In this document: positions 49,853-58,982 of the stretch, one piece after another
How positions within the stretch are numbered: position 1 is the stretch's first letter
Layout of the letters: every line of letters starts with the position of its first letter
Assembly: GCF_006965485.1 (NCBI RefSeq)
Contig: NZ_CP041360.1
Location: forward strand, 1,240,001-1,304,000
DNA: 64,000 nt
Direction of reading: 5' to 3'
Source: Spirosoma sp. KCTC 42546
GTDB taxonomy: Bacteria > Bacteroidota > Bacteroidia > Cytophagales > Spirosomataceae
Translations under genes and position numbers: made by a program
Notes under the pieces: generated by a model
What the model saw: the letters and a program-made list of their open reading frames with translations, nothing else
Database searches by the model: none
Told to the model about the DNA's origin: nothing

Positions 49853-50740
49853 ATGGAATCATCGACACTGGAACCACATAAAGCCCGGCGGGGCGAAAAG
49901 ACAACCCTTATTGGTATTGGTATCAATATTGGCCTGGTGCTGGTGAAAGGAATTGCCGGTTGGCTGGGTCATTCCTATGCCTTAATTGCCGACGCTATCG
50001 AGTCAGCCACAGATATTGTGACCTCCCTTTTTGTTTGGGCGGGGCTACGGACGGCCTCAAAAGCCCCCGATCAAAACCATCCATACGGTCACGGCAAAGC
50101 CGAGCCCTTAGCGACTATTGTGGTTTCACTGGCACTGGTGGGAGCCGCTATTTTGATTGCGGTGCAAAGCATCCAGAAAATTCAGGTACCCCACGCTATT
50201 CCGGCACCGTTTACACTGGTCGTACTGGCGGGTGTGGTCATTGTGAAAGAGGTCTTGTTTAGACGTATAGAGAAAGTCGGTAATGAAGTGGAAAGCAGTG
50301 CGGTTAAAGCCGACGCCTGGCACCATCGCAGCGATGCCATCACCTCGCTAACGGCCTTTATCGGCATCAGTATTGCGCTCATTGGCGGCCCCGGTTACGA
50401 AAGTGCCGACGACTGGGCTGCACTGGTGGCTTCGTGCTTTATCCTGTATAACGCCTATCATATTTTCCGCCCGTCGTTTGGTGAGCTGATGGACGAAACA
50501 CCAGTGGGTGACTGGCAACAGGAACTGGAAACCATTGCCCTGACCGTGCCGAAAGTAACCGGCATTGATAAATACCGGGTTCGGAAAGCGGGCTTTGAGT
50601 ATTTTATCGACTTACACGTAAAAGTACCGGGCCACTTAACCGTTAGTCAGGGGCACGAGATTGCCCACGCTGTGAAAGCGGCCATCCTGGAAGCCCGTCC
50701 TGCTGTTTATGATGTACTTGTACATATTGAACCGGCCTAG
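49853..50740 (+). CDS. Cation diffusion facilitator (FieF-like)
   Basis: A protein of 295 residues with six membrane helices. The metal site is DAIESATDI in helix 2 (DxxxxxxD form) and HHRSDAITS in helix 5. The C-terminal cytoplasmic domain includes DLHVKVPGHLTVSQGHEIAH. The D-x-x-x-D helix 2 and HHRSD helix 5 pattern is shared with FieF/MamM-type Zn/Fe exporters. It is a different subgroup from the CDF at 35339. Confidence 0.93.
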   Translation: MESSTLEPHKARRGEKTTLIGIGINIGLVLVKGIAGWLGHSYALIADAIESATDIVTSLFVWAGLRTASKAPDQNHPYGHGKAEPLATIVVSLALVGAAILIAVQSIQKIQVPHAIPAPFTLVVLAGVVIVKEVLFRRIEKVGNEVESSAVKADAWHHRSDAITSLTAFIGISIALIGGPGYESADDWAALVASCFILYNAYHIFRPSFGELMDETPVGDWQQELETIALTVPKVTGIDKYRVRKAGFEYFIDLHVKVPGHLTVSQGHEIAHAVKAAILEARPAVYDVLVHIEPA

Positions 50741-50809
50741 CTACAAAGGCCACTTAGCTTAGTCTAATCCAAATTCATGTTACTTTCGCTTTTGTTTTGA
50801 AGAGCCGCT

Positions 50810-51496
50810 ATGCGAATTTTAATCGTTGAAGATGAGTGGGAGGTTGCTTCACTCATTAAAATTGGTTTGGAGGAGTACGATTTTGAGGCTGATATTGCGG
50901 GCAATGCAATGGAAGCGCAGAAGCAACTCGCTGAGCGCGACTACGACAGTGTAATACTGGACGTGAATCTGCCGGTAATCAATGGGTTTGACCTGTGTCG
51001 AATGATTCGGAATCGGTTTGAAACCCTGCCGATTCTGATGTTGACCGCTTTTGGCAGCACCGATAGTAAGGTGAATGGCTTTGAAGCCGGAGCCGATGAT
51101 TATCTGGTAAAACCATTCGAGTTTCGTGAACTGGTAGCGCGTTTACGGGCCCTAAACCGGCGCAGTAATGCAGCTACACCTGCCGAGGTAACGGTACTTA
51201 AACTAGCGGATCTGGAATTCAATTTGCACAGTAAGACCGTAAAACGGGGAAATCAGAAACTTACTCTAACGGCTCGTGAATTAGCTTTGCTTGAGTTTTT
51301 TATGAAAAATCAGGGCCGGGCCCTTACCCGAAACGAAATTACGGAGCACGTTTGGGATATAAATTTCGATACCGGGACCAACCTGGTAGATGTGTACGTC
51401 AACTACCTGCGCAAAAAAATAGACCGGGATTTTTCGCTTAAACTGATTCATACCATTAGCGGTATCGGCTATATTATGCGGGCTTCTGATGATTAA
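50810..51496 (+). CDS. OmpR-family response regulator (heavy-metal type)
   Basis: A protein of 228 residues. The receiver has the acidic pair EDEWE, phospho-Asp in VILDVNLPV, Thr in MLTAF and Lys in DDYLVKPFE. The DNA-binding domain includes TLTARELALLEFF, RNEITEHVW and DVYVNYLRKKI, closest in style to CusR-like regulators. It is 3 bp upstream of its kinase. The direct repeats at 52862 are its probable site. Confidence 0.93.
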   Translation: MRILIVEDEWEVASLIKIGLEEYDFEADIAGNAMEAQKQLAERDYDSVILDVNLPVINGFDLCRMIRNRFETLPILMLTAFGSTDSKVNGFEAGADDYLVKPFEFRELVARLRALNRRSNAATPAEVTVLKLADLEFNLHSKTVKRGNQKLTLTARELALLEFFMKNQGRALTRNEITEHVWDINFDTGTNLVDVYVNYLRKKIDRDFSLKLIHTISGIGYIMRASDD

Positions 51497-51499
51497 CCA

Positions 51500-52867
51500 A
51501 TGAAAATACGAGCTCGTCTTTCGCTTACGTTCGTGGGGGTGGTAGCAGCTATTTTGGTGCTGTTTTCGTTTGTTGTGTACGCTACATCCGAGTATTTTCG
51601 GCAACAGGATTTTTACCTCCAGTTAAGCGACAAAGCAAAAAACGTGGCCCGACTCCTGCTGGATGAAGATGAGATCAATACCCGCCTGCTTCGGATTATT
51701 GAACGAAATAACATCACGGCTCTGCCTGAAGAACAGATCAATGTCTATGATCAGAACAATCAGATACTGTATTCAACCCGCGATAGTTCGATCGTAAAAC
51801 CCGAGGTATTAACGCTTATCCGTGAGAAAAAAGAGGTGTTTTTTCGAAAGCCTCAGGCCGAAATTGTTGGGTTTACGCACCAGCATCAGAACCAGGAATA
51901 TGTACTGGTGGCCTCGGCTTACGATCAATATGGAATAGAAAAAATCGGCCATTTACGGACCATTATGATCGTGGGTCTGGTTTGTAGCCTGGCGTTAGTG
52001 GGTGCAGTTGGGTGGGCCTATGCAGGTCGGTCACTTCGGCCGATTTCCGATGTTGTTCGGCAGGTCGATCAGATTACCGCGTCGAACCTAAATCAGCGCG
52101 TAACCGCCGGTAATGACCATGATGAACTGGCTCAACTGGCTCACACGTTCAACCTAATGCTCGACCGGGTACAGGAGGCCTTCGAAGTGCAGCGAAACTT
52201 TGTCGCGAATGCGTCGCACGAACTGCGCACACCACTCACCATTATTACGGGGCAAATTGAAGTGACGTTGCTGAAACGACGAACGGTTGAAGAACACGAA
52301 GCCAAGTGGGCCGCAGCCCTGGAGGTCATCCAGCGGATGAATAAACTGACCAACAATCTGCTCGACTTGACGCTGGTGAGTTTTGGGGCTACTCCGTTGA
52401 AATTCAGTGAAGTATCTATCGACGAAATTATTTATCAGGCCGCTCAGATGCTCATGAACCGGCAGCCTGATTACTCAGTCGTTTTCTCGTTTGATGGCGA
52501 TATGGATAATGTTCAACCCTCGTTAACACTGGAGGGAAACAAGTCGCTGTTGTACTCGGCTTTTTTTAACCTGATGGAAAATGGCTGTAAGTTTTCGGAG
52601 AAAAAACGGGTAGACGTTATTCTCGGTGCCAATGAACGCTGGGTAACAGTGGCGTTTAAAGATGAGGGGGTTGGTATTTTAGAGTCGGACATAAAAAGTA
52701 TTTACGAACCGTTCTTTCGGGCCGAAAACGTCAAACGGGTGCACGGGCATGGCGTTGGCTTGCCGTTAACCTATCGAATTATTCAATTGCACCGGGGCCA
52801 AATTCATGTAGAGTCATCCGTTGGCAAGGGCACTACGTTCCTTGTTCGTCTGCCCAAGACGTTCTAA
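51500..52867 (+). CDS. Sensor histidine kinase (CusS-like)
   Basis: A protein of 455 residues. Order: TM1 (~10-30), periplasmic region (~32-152), TM2 (~153-175), HAMP (~178-230), dimerisation domain with ASHELRTPLTIITGQIEVTL, and an ATPase domain with N box NLMENGCKFSEK, G1 KDEGVGI and G2 GHGVGLPLTYRI. By position it pairs with the regulator and may sense a periplasmic metal. Confidence 0.93.
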   Translation: MKIRARLSLTFVGVVAAILVLFSFVVYATSEYFRQQDFYLQLSDKAKNVARLLLDEDEINTRLLRIIERNNITALPEEQINVYDQNNQILYSTRDSSIVKPEVLTLIREKKEVFFRKPQAEIVGFTHQHQNQEYVLVASAYDQYGIEKIGHLRTIMIVGLVCSLALVGAVGWAYAGRSLRPISDVVRQVDQITASNLNQRVTAGNDHDELAQLAHTFNLMLDRVQEAFEVQRNFVANASHELRTPLTIITGQIEVTLLKRRTVEEHEAKWAAALEVIQRMNKLTNNLLDLTLVSFGATPLKFSEVSIDEIIYQAAQMLMNRQPDYSVVFSFDGDMDNVQPSLTLEGNKSLLYSAFFNLMENGCKFSEKKRVDVILGANERWVTVAFKDEGVGILESDIKSIYEPFFRAENVKRVHGHGVGLPLTYRIIQLHRGQIHVESSVGKGTTFLVRLPKTF

Positions 52868-52912
52868 TCGGTTTCTAATCAACTTCTAATGGGTCTCTCA
52901 TTATCTTCTAAC
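52862..52912. promoter_or_regulatory. TTCTAAT direct repeats at 11-bp spacing
   Basis: TTCTAAT at 52862, 52873 and 52884, then TTCTAAC at 52906; the intermediate 52895 position is degenerate (TCTCTCA). The spacing is one helical turn, as for PhoB/OmpR-family tandem binding. It overlaps the kinase stop and lies upstream of the 52994 gene. Confidence 0.65.
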
Positions 52913-52993
52913 AGACCCTTAATTAAGCCTGTATAAATAGATACGAACTTTGTTGCGTGGAATTTCGAGTGGTGATCTAATCCGTTTCGAGTC

Positions 52994-53242
52994 ATGAACA
53001 ACAACGTCAACGTTACTACTAAATCCAGCAAGCTTATTAACTGGCTAACCGTCTGGGGCTTTATTTTTTCCGTTATCGCCTATAACCTCTACGTGGATAA
53101 TCGCCTGAACCGAGACTGGTATCGTACTCAGTATAAGGCCGAAAGCCAGCGGGCCGACTCGTTATATACCGAGAAAGTTCGGTTAGAGAAACGGTTACGT
53201 CAAATTGAGGAAGCCAGAGAGGAAGGCATATCGGCACGGTAG
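52994..53242 (+). CDS. Small membrane protein with coiled-coil tail
   Basis: A protein of 82 residues. One membrane helix (~17-33, LTVWGFIFSVIAYNLYV) is followed by a charged helix with heptad spacing (KAESQRADSLYTEKVRLEKR). The family is unknown. It follows the direct-repeat operator and precedes the SulP gene, so all three may be one unit controlled by the OmpR-type regulator. Confidence 0.7.
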   Translation: MNNNVNVTTKSSKLINWLTVWGFIFSVIAYNLYVDNRLNRDWYRTQYKAESQRADSLYTEKVRLEKRLRQIEEAREEGISAR

Positions 53243-53244
53243 AG

Positions 53245-53278
53245 CCCAATAGACTTCATCTATAGATGGAATCTTGGG
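53245..53278. repeat. Imperfect hairpin before SulP
   Basis: CCCAA...TTCATC-TA-... pairs with ...GATGGAA...TTGGG. It lies between the 82-residue gene and the SulP start. Confidence 0.45.
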
Positions 53279-53308
53279 TGTTAATTGATATACAACCAGA
53301 AATTGATA

Positions 53309-54946
53309 ATGAGTAACAGACAATCTATTTTTCAACCAATTGACTTCAGCAACCTCCAGGGCGACGTTCGGGGTGGTGCGATTTCATTTCTGGTAGCCGT
53401 TCCCTTGTGTCTGGGTATTGCGCTGGCATCAGGTGCGCCACTGTTCGCCGGTATTATTGCGGGTATTGTCGGCGGCCTTGTCGTTGGTATTGTTAGCCGA
53501 TCGTCACTCAGTATTTCGGGGCCGGAAGCGGGACTGATTGTGGTTACCCTGAGTGCTATTGAAACACTGGGGTCGTTCCCCGCTTTTTTGCTGGCTACCT
53601 GTATAGCGGGACTTATGCAGGTTGGTTTAGGCTTTGCGCGGGCCGGTATTGTGAGCAATTTTTTTCCATCGTCGGTTATTAAGGGAATGCTCGCCGGTAT
53701 CGGTATTATTCTCATTGTGAAGCAATTACCGCATCTGGTGGGTTATGATGCCGATGCTGCCGAAGGATTTGCGCTTTTCCAGCCCGGCGGTTTCAACATC
53801 ATTGAGCAGCTGAATATGGCCCTGGGGCAATTTAGTGGGGTCGCTATTCTGATTGCGCTGGCATCGTTATCCGTGTTTTATTTGTGGGAGCGTCCTGCTT
53901 TTCGTAAACTATCCTTTACCAAAAATATACCGGCTGCGTTAGTCGTCGTGTTGTTGGGCATCGGTATCAATGAGCTCGTTCGTGTGGCGTTTCCGCAATG
54001 GGCACTGCGAGGTAATCATTTAGTGCAATTACCGGTTCCAGAAAGTCCACAGGCGTTTTTCCAACTATTTACTTTACCCGATTTTTCTCAGTGGACAAAT
54101 CCATTGGTGTATACATCGGCAGTAGCTATTGCGCTGGTGGCAAGTCTGGAGGCACTATTAGCCATTGAAGCCAGCGATGAACTGGACCCTCTCAAACGAA
54201 AAACCCCGGCCAATCATGAATTAAAAGCGCAGGGCATTGGTAATCTGGTTAGCGGTCTGATTGGCGGTATTCCCCTTACATCGGTTATTGTGCGGAGTTC
54301 CGTTAGTATCAACGCGGGTGCGCGGACTAAACTAGCCGCACTGATTCATGGGACCTTATTGCTGGTGTGTGTCGTAACACTACCTACGTTGCTAAACAAA
54401 ATTCCATGGGCTAGCCTGGCCGCTATTCTGCTGGTAACGGGCTACAAACTGGCTCGAATAGAGATCGTTAAGGCTATGTATGCCGAGGGAGTATCTAAAT
54501 TCATTCCCTTTATCGTGACCATTATCGCTATTCTACTGACCGATTTGCTGACCGGTATTGGTATCGGCATGGTTACGGGAATTGTCTTTATCCTGCATGA
54601 GCATTATCAAAATACCCACCGCGTCCGGACTGAGTGGGATAATAACGTGACGCGAATTCACGTGAGCTTAGGAGACCACGTGTCATTTTTGAGCAAGGCT
54701 AAACTGCTGAAATTACTGAAGAACGTTCCCGATAACTCGATTGTAGAAATTGATGGAACCGGCTCTTCCTATATTGATAGCGACGTGATTACAGCGATCG
54801 AAAACTTCGCTACGGCCGCCCGTCAGCGGAATATCCAGCTTGTTTTTTTATCGGGTCGTGTAGCTGATTCGTCGTTTGTCAGGCTATCAAAGGAGTTCAC
54901 TAATCACTACCGGACTACCGGTTCACAGTTTCACTTACAACCTTAG
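53309..54946 (+). CDS. SulP-family anion transporter with STAS domain
   Basis: A protein of 545 residues from the ATG at 53309 (MSNRQSIFQ); the frame upstream begins with a poor start. About 10-12 membrane helices carry AVPLCLGIALASGAP and a GPEAGLIVVTLS helix, then the signature PLTSVIVRSSVSINAGARTK. The C-terminal STAS domain (~460-540) has IDGTGSSYIDSDV. It moves sulphate, bicarbonate or another anion. It converges on the TonB receptor with a 3-bp gap. Confidence 0.92.
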   Translation: MSNRQSIFQPIDFSNLQGDVRGGAISFLVAVPLCLGIALASGAPLFAGIIAGIVGGLVVGIVSRSSLSISGPEAGLIVVTLSAIETLGSFPAFLLATCIAGLMQVGLGFARAGIVSNFFPSSVIKGMLAGIGIILIVKQLPHLVGYDADAAEGFALFQPGGFNIIEQLNMALGQFSGVAILIALASLSVFYLWERPAFRKLSFTKNIPAALVVVLLGIGINELVRVAFPQWALRGNHLVQLPVPESPQAFFQLFTLPDFSQWTNPLVYTSAVAIALVASLEALLAIEASDELDPLKRKTPANHELKAQGIGNLVSGLIGGIPLTSVIVRSSVSINAGARTKLAALIHGTLLLVCVVTLPTLLNKIPWASLAAILLVTGYKLARIEIVKAMYAEGVSKFIPFIVTIIAILLTDLLTGIGIGMVTGIVFILHEHYQNTHRVRTEWDNNVTRIHVSLGDHVSFLSKAKLLKLLKNVPDNSIVEIDGTGSSYIDSDVITAIENFATAARQRNIQLVFLSGRVADSSFVRLSKEFTNHYRTTGSQFHLQP

Positions 54947-54949
54947 GTA

Positions 54950-57532
54950 TCATAACTTCACCTGCACCGTCAGGTAAAACCCGCGGCCATCGGAGGGTAA
55001 AATGCCGGGGCCAGGATAACCCGTTGCCCGGCGGGTGAAGTAGGCCGTATTCGCCAGGTTGTTCAGGCTACCCTCTAACCGGAACCGACTGAACTGGTAC
55101 GAAAGGCTGGCATCCAGGATGGTATAGGCCGGAATAAGCCCGAGCACTGCCGATACACCGCCTTCGGTTGCGTTGGTCGCGTCAGAAAACTGGTTGGACA
55201 GGTGTGTATACTGAAACGAGGCTTTCAGGTTTTTATAGCCTATCCGAATGCCACTTTTCAAGTTTACGTTTGGAACAAACTCCACCTGATTGCCCACGAC
55301 TCCGGCAATTTCGCTGGCTTTGTAGGTTGAATGGATCAGGGCTACGTTGGCAAATAAAACCCCGCTCAGGTTTGGATTCGATGGATTCACTAGCCGAAGA
55401 AAATCACCTTCCGCGTAGGATTCAATCCCCATGATAACTGCCTGGCCAATATTGCCCCGGCGACGGAGAACACGGTCGTTGGCATCGTAGAACTGGACTT
55501 CGCCAATCCGGTTATTGTAATTCAGATAAAACGCACTGACGTCGAAATTGTATAAGGTAGTCTGCGTGCTGCGGATACCGGCATCGAGCGAATACCCTTT
55601 TTCGTCCTGCATGTTAGGGTCAATCACCGACGATGGATTGGAAATACGCATATCAGTGAAGGTGATGGACCGGTAATTCTGAGAAAGATTCCCGTAAATG
55701 TCCAACTGGGCAACGGGTTTGTAGCTGATACCGATGCCACCGAGCAGAAACTGACGCCCGTTAGTGCGTAATTCAGTTGTACTGACCGAGTTGATGATAT
55801 TCCCCGCCAAATCGCGGGTTATCGTGCCATAAAAACCATCGGCTGTGGTTTTAATGTACTCGAATCGAACACCCGGCGTAATAGACAGCTTATCGCCGAT
55901 GTAGAAAATGTTTTCGGCAAAGGCGGAGACGTTTCGGTTCGGGAATTGGTAGTCGTACGAAATGGCGTTGGCATCGCTGATGAAGTTGAAATCGGCGTCT
56001 TTGCCCGTACTGCCTAATCCCTGTACGCTATGGTTATAGCCATGATAATAGCGGCTACCCACCAGCAGTACCGCCTGTTGCTTCGCTACGGAATACCGCT
56101 TTAAATACCGGGCTTCGGCGCCATAATTCTGAAAGTCGCCTTTGATCAAATCACGCTCGCTGTTGTCATCGACGCTGGCCACCCGGTTGGGCCGGAACCC
56201 TAGTGAATAGCGGTACGCATACAAACCAAACACCCGCAGGTTAAACTCGTTATTCGCGTTGAACTTATGATCGAAATGCAGGGCGGGCATTGTCCAGTTC
56301 ACCTTAAACCAGTTACGCTCCCGATTGCTTTGCCGTGGATCTTCGCGAAACATAGCATCCGTGAGGCCACCCGGTTGCTGGGCCAGGTAACTCATCTGAG
56401 TCAGATCGAAACCCAAGGTTGTTTTCTCCGAAAAATGGTAGTCGATATCGGCGAAGGCGGTGTAGTTGGTGAAGTGCGAATTGGGCCGCCAGCCATCGCC
56501 TTTTTTGTATTGAAAGAAGGTGTAGTAACTCAGTTTGCCAACCGTACCGCTGGCGCTGGTAAAGGCATTGTAAAACCCAAACGAGCCAATGGTTTGCCGA
56601 GCCGTTAACTCAAACTTGCGATCGGCTACGGGCTTTTTCATGACAAAATTGAGCAAGCCACCAAACTGCGTGCCGTATTGAAGTGAAGCGGCTCCCCGGA
56701 CGATCTGAATCCGGCCAACGGCTTCGATAGGGGGAGTGTAGTAGCTTTCGGGGTAACCTAATGCATCGGCACTGATATCGTAGCCATTCTGACGCACGTT
56801 AAAGTTAGAGCTTCGGTTGGGGTCCAGACCACGTCCGCCCACGCTGAGTTGCAGGCCTGCTCCTTCGTTTTCCCAGATGTTCAGCCCGGCCACGCGGGCG
56901 TAAATCTGGCGGGCATTGTTCGTCGAGAGATTTGCGACTAGCTGTTCCGGGATAATCACTTCCGATTTCTTACCCTCGTAGATGCCCATGCTTTCCACAC
57001 TTCGCATCCGGGTAAAGCCAAAATCCGACTGTTTATCGGTTACGGTCACTTCAGCCAGCGTTTCCTGCCGACTAGCTAGAAAAATGTTTACTGACTGATC
57101 GCGCCCAGCCAGGGTAATGGTCAACGTGGTGGCCTTGAAATCAGGCGAACTGGTATTGAGTACGTATTGGCCGTTAGCCAAATTTGTAAAACTAAATCGA
57201 CCCAGACTGTCCGTTACAGCCTGCCGTTTTCCATCGTTTAGGTAGATGATACAGCCTTTCACGGCCACACTATCTTGTTTCCCCTTCACCGTTCCTGATA
57301 GCTGGTACTGGGCGAAGGTGGAGGTGGTTGTAAAGAAAAAAAGTAGCGTTAATGCATTTGAGATAATGGGTTTACGTGCCGTAGGTACGACATATTTGTA
57401 GAAAAAGTTAATATCTGATTCTGTTGCGTACCTACGGCACGCGGTTAACGCCACCAAACACTTTTCTACAAACATTTGACCGCTACGCGGCCTTACAACA
57501 CTACCACTACTAAAAACCGTAAATCGTATCAT
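54950..57532 (-). CDS. TonB-dependent receptor of the iron-type operon; N-terminus uncertain
   Basis: A protein of 860 residues if started at 57532, which overlaps the HTTM gene by 23 bp. Residues ~55-75 (NALTLLFFFTTTSTFAQ) are the true signal peptide. The ~50 residues before it come from a REP-like repeat (57375-57490). A CarboxypepD_reg-like domain, plug (VGGRGLDPNRSSNFNVRQNG, GRIQIVRGAASLQYGTQFGG) and barrel follow, ending LTVQVKL. It is the last gene of the DUF4856-imelysin-HTTM-receptor unit, typical of iron uptake. No ATG lies directly before the signal peptide. Confidence 0.85.
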   Translation of the reverse strand: MIRFTVFSSGSVVRPRSGQMFVEKCLVALTACRRYATESDINFFYKYVVPTARKPIISNALTLLFFFTTTSTFAQYQLSGTVKGKQDSVAVKGCIIYLNDGKRQAVTDSLGRFSFTNLANGQYVLNTSSPDFKATTLTITLAGRDQSVNIFLASRQETLAEVTVTDKQSDFGFTRMRSVESMGIYEGKKSEVIIPEQLVANLSTNNARQIYARVAGLNIWENEGAGLQLSVGGRGLDPNRSSNFNVRQNGYDISADALGYPESYYTPPIEAVGRIQIVRGAASLQYGTQFGGLLNFVMKKPVADRKFELTARQTIGSFGFYNAFTSASGTVGKLSYYTFFQYKKGDGWRPNSHFTNYTAFADIDYHFSEKTTLGFDLTQMSYLAQQPGGLTDAMFREDPRQSNRERNWFKVNWTMPALHFDHKFNANNEFNLRVFGLYAYRYSLGFRPNRVASVDDNSERDLIKGDFQNYGAEARYLKRYSVAKQQAVLLVGSRYYHGYNHSVQGLGSTGKDADFNFISDANAISYDYQFPNRNVSAFAENIFYIGDKLSITPGVRFEYIKTTADGFYGTITRDLAGNIINSVSTTELRTNGRQFLLGGIGISYKPVAQLDIYGNLSQNYRSITFTDMRISNPSSVIDPNMQDEKGYSLDAGIRSTQTTLYNFDVSAFYLNYNNRIGEVQFYDANDRVLRRRGNIGQAVIMGIESYAEGDFLRLVNPSNPNLSGVLFANVALIHSTYKASEIAGVVGNQVEFVPNVNLKSGIRIGYKNLKASFQYTHLSNQFSDATNATEGGVSAVLGLIPAYTILDASLSYQFSRFRLEGSLNNLANTAYFTRRATGYPGPGILPSDGRGFYLTVQVKL
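57375..57490. repeat. REP-like element at the 5' end of the TonB receptor gene
   Basis: A 15-bp inverted repeat (57375-57389 and 57427-57441), an inverted box (57390-57405), then box TTTTCTACAAACATTTGA (57462-57479) with mini-hairpin CCGC-TAC-GCGG (57480-57490). It is the same module as in 34926-35169. Confidence 0.8.
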
Positions 57533-58859
57533 TGAAAGAAGTAATCCACTCTTTATTGCTAAATGAGTCTTGTTTGTTAGCGAGATTGATGGTGGGCTCC
57601 ACGAGTGGTTTGCCTAACCGTCCATTAAGCGCCACATAGGAATCCACATAGACCTCAGGGTTTTGAAAACCTTGCCGGGTATAATAATCCCGGAGTATAT
57701 GAGCGTATTGCAGGAGCATGTCGGGCTGTGTCGACATCATTTTTTCCTGCAAAGGGGTCAGAAAATTCGAGTTGTTAACAATGGTTTGGTGCCCCAAATG
57801 ATCTTTGACTGTGAACTGCGCATAGCCTGCTTTTTCCATTAGCATCACCCGCCATGAAAATCGATAGCCTTGCTCGGTCCAGAACAGTTCGCCCGGATAC
57901 AGCAGGTAACGGAACGGAAACGCTAGTTGAATCGCAAAGAAAATCGCAAGAAGACCTAGCAACACATTCGCTACAATTGGCTGATACACATAGAGTCGTT
58001 GTGGTCGTAGAAACGAGTAGGGGATGGCTAACCATAATCCTAATTGCTGACTAATTTTCTGGTGAAAACTGGCGGAGAAAAAGATCAGTGCCGTTACAAT
58101 CATGATATACGGAAACATGCCAATAGGAAACAGCAGGGCCGTTAATCCATGAAAAACGACTACAGCTGCGTACGCCCAGGGGCGCGTTGGTCGGTTCCAG
58201 AGCAGCATGGGAATAAGCAGGTCGTACAGGCAACCGAACAGGCTGAACACGTAAGGAACCCAGGGGTAATTAAATAAAAAACCGATAAGCGGAAGGTCAT
58301 TATGGGCGGGTAGCCAAATACGTAGGGGTTGAGCGTTTATTAACCAATCGCTGTTCACTTTCGCCAGTCCGGCAAAAAAATACAATAGGGCAACAAACAG
58401 CCGTAAGGAATCGAGACACCAGGCTGGAATCTGGTCGGCCAGTAAATCGCGACGTCGGTAGGCATCGACTGAAAAGTACGCGTGGGCGGGTAAAAAAATC
58501 AGCAGGAAACAAACCATACTGGTAAAATAGTAATGGTTCAGGTACGTGCTTTTGTCAATCAGTTCGATGTAGGTAAAGCTCAGAAACAGGATCACAATGG
58601 CCACCCGGTACATTAATCCGATAGCCACCAGTAACGCCGACAGGCCGCAAATTGCGAAGAGAACGTAGGTATAAGGTCCTAGTGGCTTAACATACTCGAA
58701 CCCATAGAATGGAAAATAATAATGTGGGTTGATATAGAGTTCGGCAATCCAGCCCTTACTCCAGAAACGAACAATGCTCCCGAAGAGCATCAGTCCGAAC
58801 AGAAGCCTAAAAACGGCCAAAGGGGCCGCTGAGGTGGTTTTGCGTAAATAGTGCTGCAT
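57510..58859 (-). CDS. HTTM-domain membrane protein (gamma-carboxylase-like)
   Basis: A protein of 449 residues from the ATG at 58857-58859; five extra codons are possible. About eight membrane helices carry the HTTM pattern (AVFRLLFGLMLFGSIVRFW, a DKSTYLNHYYFTSM motif and YFFAGLAKVNSDWL), then a soluble C-terminal ~120 residues. HTTM proteins resemble vitamin K-dependent carboxylase, but bacterial ones in iron operons have no proven reaction. It lies between imelysin and the receptor on the same strand. Confidence 0.85.
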   Translation of the reverse strand: MQHYLRKTTSAAPLAVFRLLFGLMLFGSIVRFWSKGWIAELYINPHYYFPFYGFEYVKPLGPYTYVLFAICGLSALLVAIGLMYRVAIVILFLSFTYIELIDKSTYLNHYYFTSMVCFLLIFLPAHAYFSVDAYRRRDLLADQIPAWCLDSLRLFVALLYFFAGLAKVNSDWLINAQPLRIWLPAHNDLPLIGFLFNYPWVPYVFSLFGCLYDLLIPMLLWNRPTRPWAYAAVVVFHGLTALLFPIGMFPYIMIVTALIFFSASFHQKISQQLGLWLAIPYSFLRPQRLYVYQPIVANVLLGLLAIFFAIQLAFPFRYLLYPGELFWTEQGYRFSWRVMLMEKAGYAQFTVKDHLGHQTIVNNSNFLTPLQEKMMSTQPDMLLQYAHILRDYYTRQGFQNPEVYVDSYVALNGRLGKPLVEPTINLANKQDSFSNKEWITSFNDTIYGF

Positions 58860-58867
58860 CTTAATGC

Positions 58868-58976
58868 ATGTCATTTAATAGTCATTCTTTGTCATTACTA
58901 GTCATGAATGGTAATCAACAGTTGTGGATAAGGAAACATGGACAACTGAATGACCATTCATGACTACCGAATGACA
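58868..58976. repeat. Inverted repeat, AATGACCATTCATG family (second copy)
   Basis: GTCATT units on the left and GAATGACCATTCATGAC on the right, as at 3620-3745. It fills the gap between imelysin and HTTM genes. Confidence 0.65.
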
Positions 58977-58982
58977 ACGTAT

